Origin: Auraticoccus monumenti
Lineage (GTDB): Bacteria > Actinomycetota > Actinomycetes > Propionibacteriales > Propionibacteriaceae
Direction: 5' to 3'
Assembly (NCBI RefSeq): GCF_900101785.1
Contig: NZ_LT629688.1
Span: 3,720,001-3,784,000, forward strand
DNA length: 64,000 bases
How positions within the stretch are numbered: the stretch's first letter is position 1; each line of letters opens with the position of its first letter. Positions 60,701 through 64,000 of the stretch are shown piece by piece. The translations under genes and the position numbers were made by a program. The notes beneath the pieces were generated by a model. It did not search any database and was not told where the DNA came from. It was given only the letters and a program-made list of their open reading frames with translations.

Positions 60701-61504
60701 TCAGCCGGCCAGGGTGCGCTGCAGGATCTGGACGGTGTCCCAGCCCAGCCGCAGCACCATCAGCCCGACCACCAGCAGGAACACCCGGCGGACGAAGCCG
60801 CTGCCGTGCCTCAGCGCCATCTTGGCGCCGGTGAAGCCGCCGACCAGGTTCGCCGCGGCCATCAGCCCGCCCAGCACCCAGTAGACCTGCCCGTGCCAGG
60901 CCAGCACACCGATGGCGGCGACGTTGGTGGTCAGGTTGGCCAGCTTCGCCTTGGCGGTGGCCTGCAGGAACCCGTGACCCAGCACGGCCACGATCAGGAT
61001 CACGAAGAACGACCCGGTGCCGGGGCCGAGGAAGCCGTCGTAGACCCCCACGCCCAGCCCGATGGCCGCCGTCCGCCAGACCATCCCGGACCCGCTGTGG
61101 CGCGGCTCGTGCTCCAGACCCAGCTGGGGGCGCCGCACCGTGTAGATGCCGACCACCACCAGGGCCACCAGGACGATCGGGGTGAAGGCGTCGCGGGGCA
61201 GCAGCCGGACCAGCTGCGCCCCGGCGGCCGACCCCGCCGCGGCGGTCACCACCAGCGGGACCACGACCGCCCAGTCCGGCCGGATCCGGCGGAGGTAGGT
61301 GATGGTGGCGATGGTGGTCCCGGCCACCGAGCTGAGCTTGTTGGTGCCCGAGATGGCCGGCACCGGGGTGTCGTCGGGCAGGGTCAGCAGCAGCGCCGGG
61401 AGCTGGATCAACCCGCCGCCGCCCACCACCGCGTCCACCCAGCCCGCCAGGAAGGCGACGCCGACCAGGAGCAGGACGAGGTGGAGCGCGAGGTCAGCGG
61501 GCAC
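60701..61504 (-). CDS. TSUP/TauE-SafE family sulfite exporter-like permease
   Basis: 267 aa, about 8 TM helices. Family motifs: FLAGWVDAVVGGGGLIQLPA, SGTNKLSSVAGTTIATITYL in the first half and GVYDGFLGPGTGSFFVILIV, KLANLTTNVAAIGVLAWHGQ in the second. Probably exports a sulfur-containing or organic anion; substrate unknown. GTG at 61504. Follows proS by 21 bp. Confidence 0.9.
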   Translation of the reverse strand: MPADLALHLVLLLVGVAFLAGWVDAVVGGGGLIQLPALLLTLPDDTPVPAISGTNKLSSVAGTTIATITYLRRIRPDWAVVVPLVVTAAAGSAAGAQLVRLLPRDAFTPIVLVALVVVGIYTVRRPQLGLEHEPRHSGSGMVWRTAAIGLGVGVYDGFLGPGTGSFFVILIVAVLGHGFLQATAKAKLANLTTNVAAIGVLAWHGQVYWVLGGLMAAANLVGGFTGAKMALRHGSGFVRRVFLLVVGLMVLRLGWDTVQILQRTLAG

Positions 61505-61525
61505 GGGCCCGGCACCGGGAGCCGG

Positions 61526-63283
61526 TCACCGGAGCAGGTCGAGCAGGTGCGCCACGGCGGACTCCACCGCGACCTCGACCCGGTCACCGCTGCGGCGGTC
61601 ACGGACCTCGACCACGCCGTCGGCCAGACCACGCCCGACCACCACGACGGTGGGCATGCCCAGCACCTCGGAGTCGGCGAACTTGACCCCCGGGGAGGCC
61701 TTGCGGTCGTCCAGCAGCACGTCGATCCCCTGCTCGGCCAGCGCGGTGGCGATGCCGGTGGCCACCTCCAGCGGCTCGTCGCCCTTGCCCGTGGCCACCA
61801 CGGTGACGGCGTAGGGCGCGAGCTCGCGCGGCCAGCACAGCCCCTTCTCGTCGCAGCCGGCCTCGGCCACCGCGGCGACGGCCCGGCTGACGCCGACGCC
61901 GTAGGAGCCCATCTGGACCGTGACCAGCTTGCCGTTTGGGTCCAGCACCTTCAGCCCGAGGGCGTCGGAGTACTTGGTGCCCAGGGCGAAGATGTGGCCC
62001 ATCTCGATGCCGCGGGCCAGCTCCAGCGGGCCGGAGCCGTCGGGGGCCGGGTCGCCGGCGCGCACCTCGGCCACCTCGATCACGCCGTCGGCGGTGAAGT
62101 CGCGGCCCTTGACCAGGTGCAGCACGTGGCGGTCGGCCTCGTCCGCGCCGGTGACCCAGGCCGTCCCGTCGACGACCCGCGGGTCGAGCAGGTAGCGGAT
62201 CCCGGTCGGGCCCTCCGAACCGAGCACGCCGGGGCCGATGTAGCCCTTGACCAGCTGGGTGTGGCGGGCGAAGTCGGCCTCGGCGAAGGGGGCGAAGACC
62301 GCGCCCTCGCCGAGCTGGGCCTCCAGCCGCTTGGGGTCGACGTCGCGGTCGCCCGGCAGGCCGACGGCCAGCTCCTCGCGCGTGCCGTCGGGGCGGGTGA
62401 CCACGAACAGCACGTTCTTGAGCGTGTCGGCGGCCTCCCAGGGCCGGTCCTCGCGCGGGTGGTCGGCGTTCAGGGCCGCCACCAGGGTCTCGATGGTCGG
62501 GCTGCCCGGGGTGGCCTCGACGTGCGCGGCCGGCACCCCGGTGGCGTCCACCGGGTCCGGCACCGGCACCGTGACGGCCTCGACGTTGGCCGCGTAGCCG
62601 CCCGGGGAGCGGACGAAGGTGTCCTCCCCGATCGGGGAGAGGGCCAGGAACTCCTCGCTCATCGAGCCGCCCATGGCCCCCGACATCGCCTTCACCACGA
62701 CGTACTCGAAACCGAGCCGGTCGAAGATCCGCTGGTAGGCCGCGCGCTGGACGGCGTAGGAGCGCGCCAGACCGGCCTCGTCGACGTCGAAGCTGTAGGC
62801 GTCCTTCATCACGAACTCGCGCCCACGGAGCAGACCGGCCCGCGGACGCGCCTCGTCGCGGTACTTGGTCTGCACCTGGAACAGGGTCAGCGGGAGGTCC
62901 TTGTAGGAGGAGTACAGGTCCTTGACGGTGAGGGCGAAGATCTCCTCGTGGGTGGGCCCGAGCAGGTAGTCGGCGTCCTTGCGGTCGCGGAGGCGGAAGA
63001 TGCCGTCGCCGTACTCGGTCCAGCGCCCGGTCGCCTCGTAGGGCTCGCGCGGCAGCAGCGCCGGGAAGCGCACCTCCTGGGCGCCGGCCGCGGTCATCTC
63101 CTCGCGGATGATCTGCTCGACCTTGGCCATCACCTTCAGGCCCAGCGGGAGCCAGGAGTAGATGCCGGGCGCCACCCGGCGGATGTACCCGGCCCGGACC
63201 AGCCAGCGGTGGCTGGCCACCTCGGCGTCGGACGGGTCATCGCGCAGGGTGCGCACGAACAGCTCGCTCATCCTCGTGATCAC
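61526..63283 (-). CDS. proS: Prolyl-tRNA synthetase (bacterial type)
   Basis: 585 aa. Class II: motif 1 near [16 protein letters not shown], motif 2 in [20 protein letters not shown], motif 3 [17 protein letters not shown]. An insertion (INS editing) domain spans about 220-385, characteristic of the bacterial ProS type. Anticodon-binding C-terminus [20 protein letters not shown] onwards. ATG at 63283; a second ATG is five codons in (MSELFVRT), which may be the true start. Confidence 0.97.
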   Translation of the reverse strand: MITRMSELFVRTLRDDPSDAEVASHRWLVRAGYIRRVAPGIYSWLPLGLKVMAKVEQIIREEMTAAGAQEVRFPALLPREPYEATGRWTEYGDGIFRLRDRKDADYLLGPTHEEIFALTVKDLYSSYKDLPLTLFQVQTKYRDEARPRAGLLRGREFVMKDAYSFDVDEAGLARSYAVQRAAYQRIFDRLGFEYVVVKAMSGAMGGSMSEEFLALSPIGEDTFVRSPGGYAANVEAVTVPVPDPVDATGVPAAHVEATPGSPTIETLVAALNADHPREDRPWEAADTLKNVLFVVTRPDGTREELAVGLPGDRDVDPKRLEAQLGEGAVFAPFAEADFARHTQLVKGYIGPGVLGSEGPTGIRYLLDPRVVDGTAWVTGADEADRHVLHLVKGRDFTADGVIEVAEVRAGDPAPDGSGPLELARGIEMGHIFALGTKYSDALGLKVLDPNGKLVTVQMGSYGVGVSRAVAAVAEAGCDEKGLCWPRELAPYAVTVVATGKGDEPLEVATGIATALAEQGIDVLLDDRKASPGVKFADSEVLGMPTVVVVGRGLADGVVEVRDRRSGDRVEVAVESAVAHLLDLLR

Positions 63284-63375
63284 GCCCGGCAGCCTATCGG
63301 CGCGGAGGCGTCCGCGCTGACGGGTTCTCGGCAGCCCCCTGCACGGCCGTCCGGTGCGTCGGGGAGGCTGGCGGG

Positions 63376-64000
63376 GTGGTCGAACCCCTCGTCGTCCCCG
63401 CCGGGCTCCGGTCGCGTCACGCCCACGCCGAGCCCTGGGCGAGCTGGCTGGACGCCCTGCCCCGCCGCTACCAGGAGCTGGTGGCCGAGTGGGGACTGCG
63501 CCCGGACGGCGAGACCCGGCACGGCTGGGCCTCGGTGGTGGTGCCGGTGCGCGACGCCGACGGGCGGGCCTGCGCGCTCAAGCTCGGCGGGCCGGACCCC
63601 GAGACCGAGCACGAGGCGCTGGCCCTGCAGCACTGGGCCGGGGACGGCACGGTGCTGCTCTACCGCGCGGACCCGCGCCGGCGGGCGATGCTGCTGGAGC
63701 GGCTGGACCCGACCGACCTGCTCGGGCTCGACGACGTCACCGCCTGCGAGGTGGTCGCCGGCTTCTACCCCCGGCTGCACCGGCCGGCTCCCCCGCGGCT
63801 GCGCCCGCTGACCTCGTTCGTGGCCCGGTGGACCGAGGAGCTGGCCGCGCTCCCGCGCGACGCCGCCGTCCCGCACCGGCTGGTCGAGCAGGCGGTGTCG
63901 CTGGGCCGCGACCTCGTCGACGACCCCGCCTCGGTCGGCACCATGGTCCACACCGACCTGCACGACGAGAACGTGCTGGCCGGTGAGCGGGAGCCCTGGC
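63376..64000 (+). CDS. APH(6)/hydroxyurea-resistance-type kinase (3' truncated)
   Basis: 208 codons to the window edge. GTG at 63376 begins a sequence matching the aminoglycoside/hydroxyurea antibiotic resistance kinase family: [40 protein letters not shown] (ATP-binding Lys), [28 protein letters not shown] and the catalytic loop [15 protein letters not shown]. Such genes are often chromosomal and need not confer resistance. C-terminal ~80 residues lie outside the window. Confidence 0.85.
   Translation, partial: MVEPLVVPAGLRSRHAHAEPWASWLDALPRRYQELVAEWGLRPDGETRHGWASVVVPVRDADGRACALKLGGPDPETEHEALALQHWAGDGTVLLYRADPRRRAMLLERLDPTDLLGLDDVTACEVVAGFYPRLHRPAPPRLRPLTSFVARWTEELAALPRDAAVPHRLVEQAVSLGRDLVDDPASVGTMVHTDLHDENVLAGEREPW

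Overview
This is a high-GC actinobacterial chromosome segment. The gene order, the long C-terminal extension on ribosomal protein S16, the LmeA-type lipid-binding protein, the bacterial-type ProS and the many leaderless genes fit Actinomycetota. A Propionibacteriales-like host is my best guess, by inference only. About 8.7-64 kb is conserved housekeeping sequence with intact reading frames; about 1-8.2 kb is an accessory island.

Island (1 to about 8.2 kb): the 3' end of an unknown gene, small phage- or ICE-like genes on both strands, an Lsr2-type nucleoid silencer, a CxxCxGxG zinc-ribbon mini-protein, a 35-aa basic protein, a helix-turn-helix protein, a DUF3800 protein coupled to a 42-aa ORF, a broken nucleoside-deoxyribosyltransferase-like gene and a membrane-anchored coiled-coil protein. 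Many of these genes are split by apparent single-base deletions. The island ends inside yraN, of which only a frameshifted 5' part remains next to DUF2469.

8.7-38.5 kb, mostly minus strand: DUF2469, rnhB, lepB and rplS; then a plus-strand SigE-like ECF sigma operon, a decayed sdhB copy, a plus-strand GH172/DUF2961 gene and sdhCAB; then rimM, KH protein and rpsP. trmD, normally between rimM and rplS, is absent. Next come a plus-strand glycosyltransferase, a GT2-amidohydrolase-GT2 block, ffh, ftsY, a one-TM mini-protein, smc, GtrA, gluconokinase, mutM, rnc, rpmF, yceD, coaD, rsmD and recG. This covers protein targeting (Ffh/FtsY/LepB), chromosome condensation (Smc), ribosome and tRNA maturation (S16, L19, L32, RimM, RNase III, RsmD), DNA repair and CoA synthesis.

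38.6-64 kb: rpmB (plus) and rnj (minus) converge on a 755-bp spacer filled with 20-bp tandem repeats. Then come a GNAT-PhzF pair, a secreted FG-GAP beta-propeller, DUF2993, dapB, an M16 peptidase, pnp, rpsO, azlCD (plus), ribF, truB, rbfA, infB, ylxR, nusA, rimP, a DUF4439 lipoprotein (plus), a TauE-like exporter, proS and the start of an APH(6)/hydroxyurea-type kinase. The rimP-nusA-ylxR-infB-rbfA-truB-ribF-rpsO-pnp run is the classic translation and RNA-decay supercluster.
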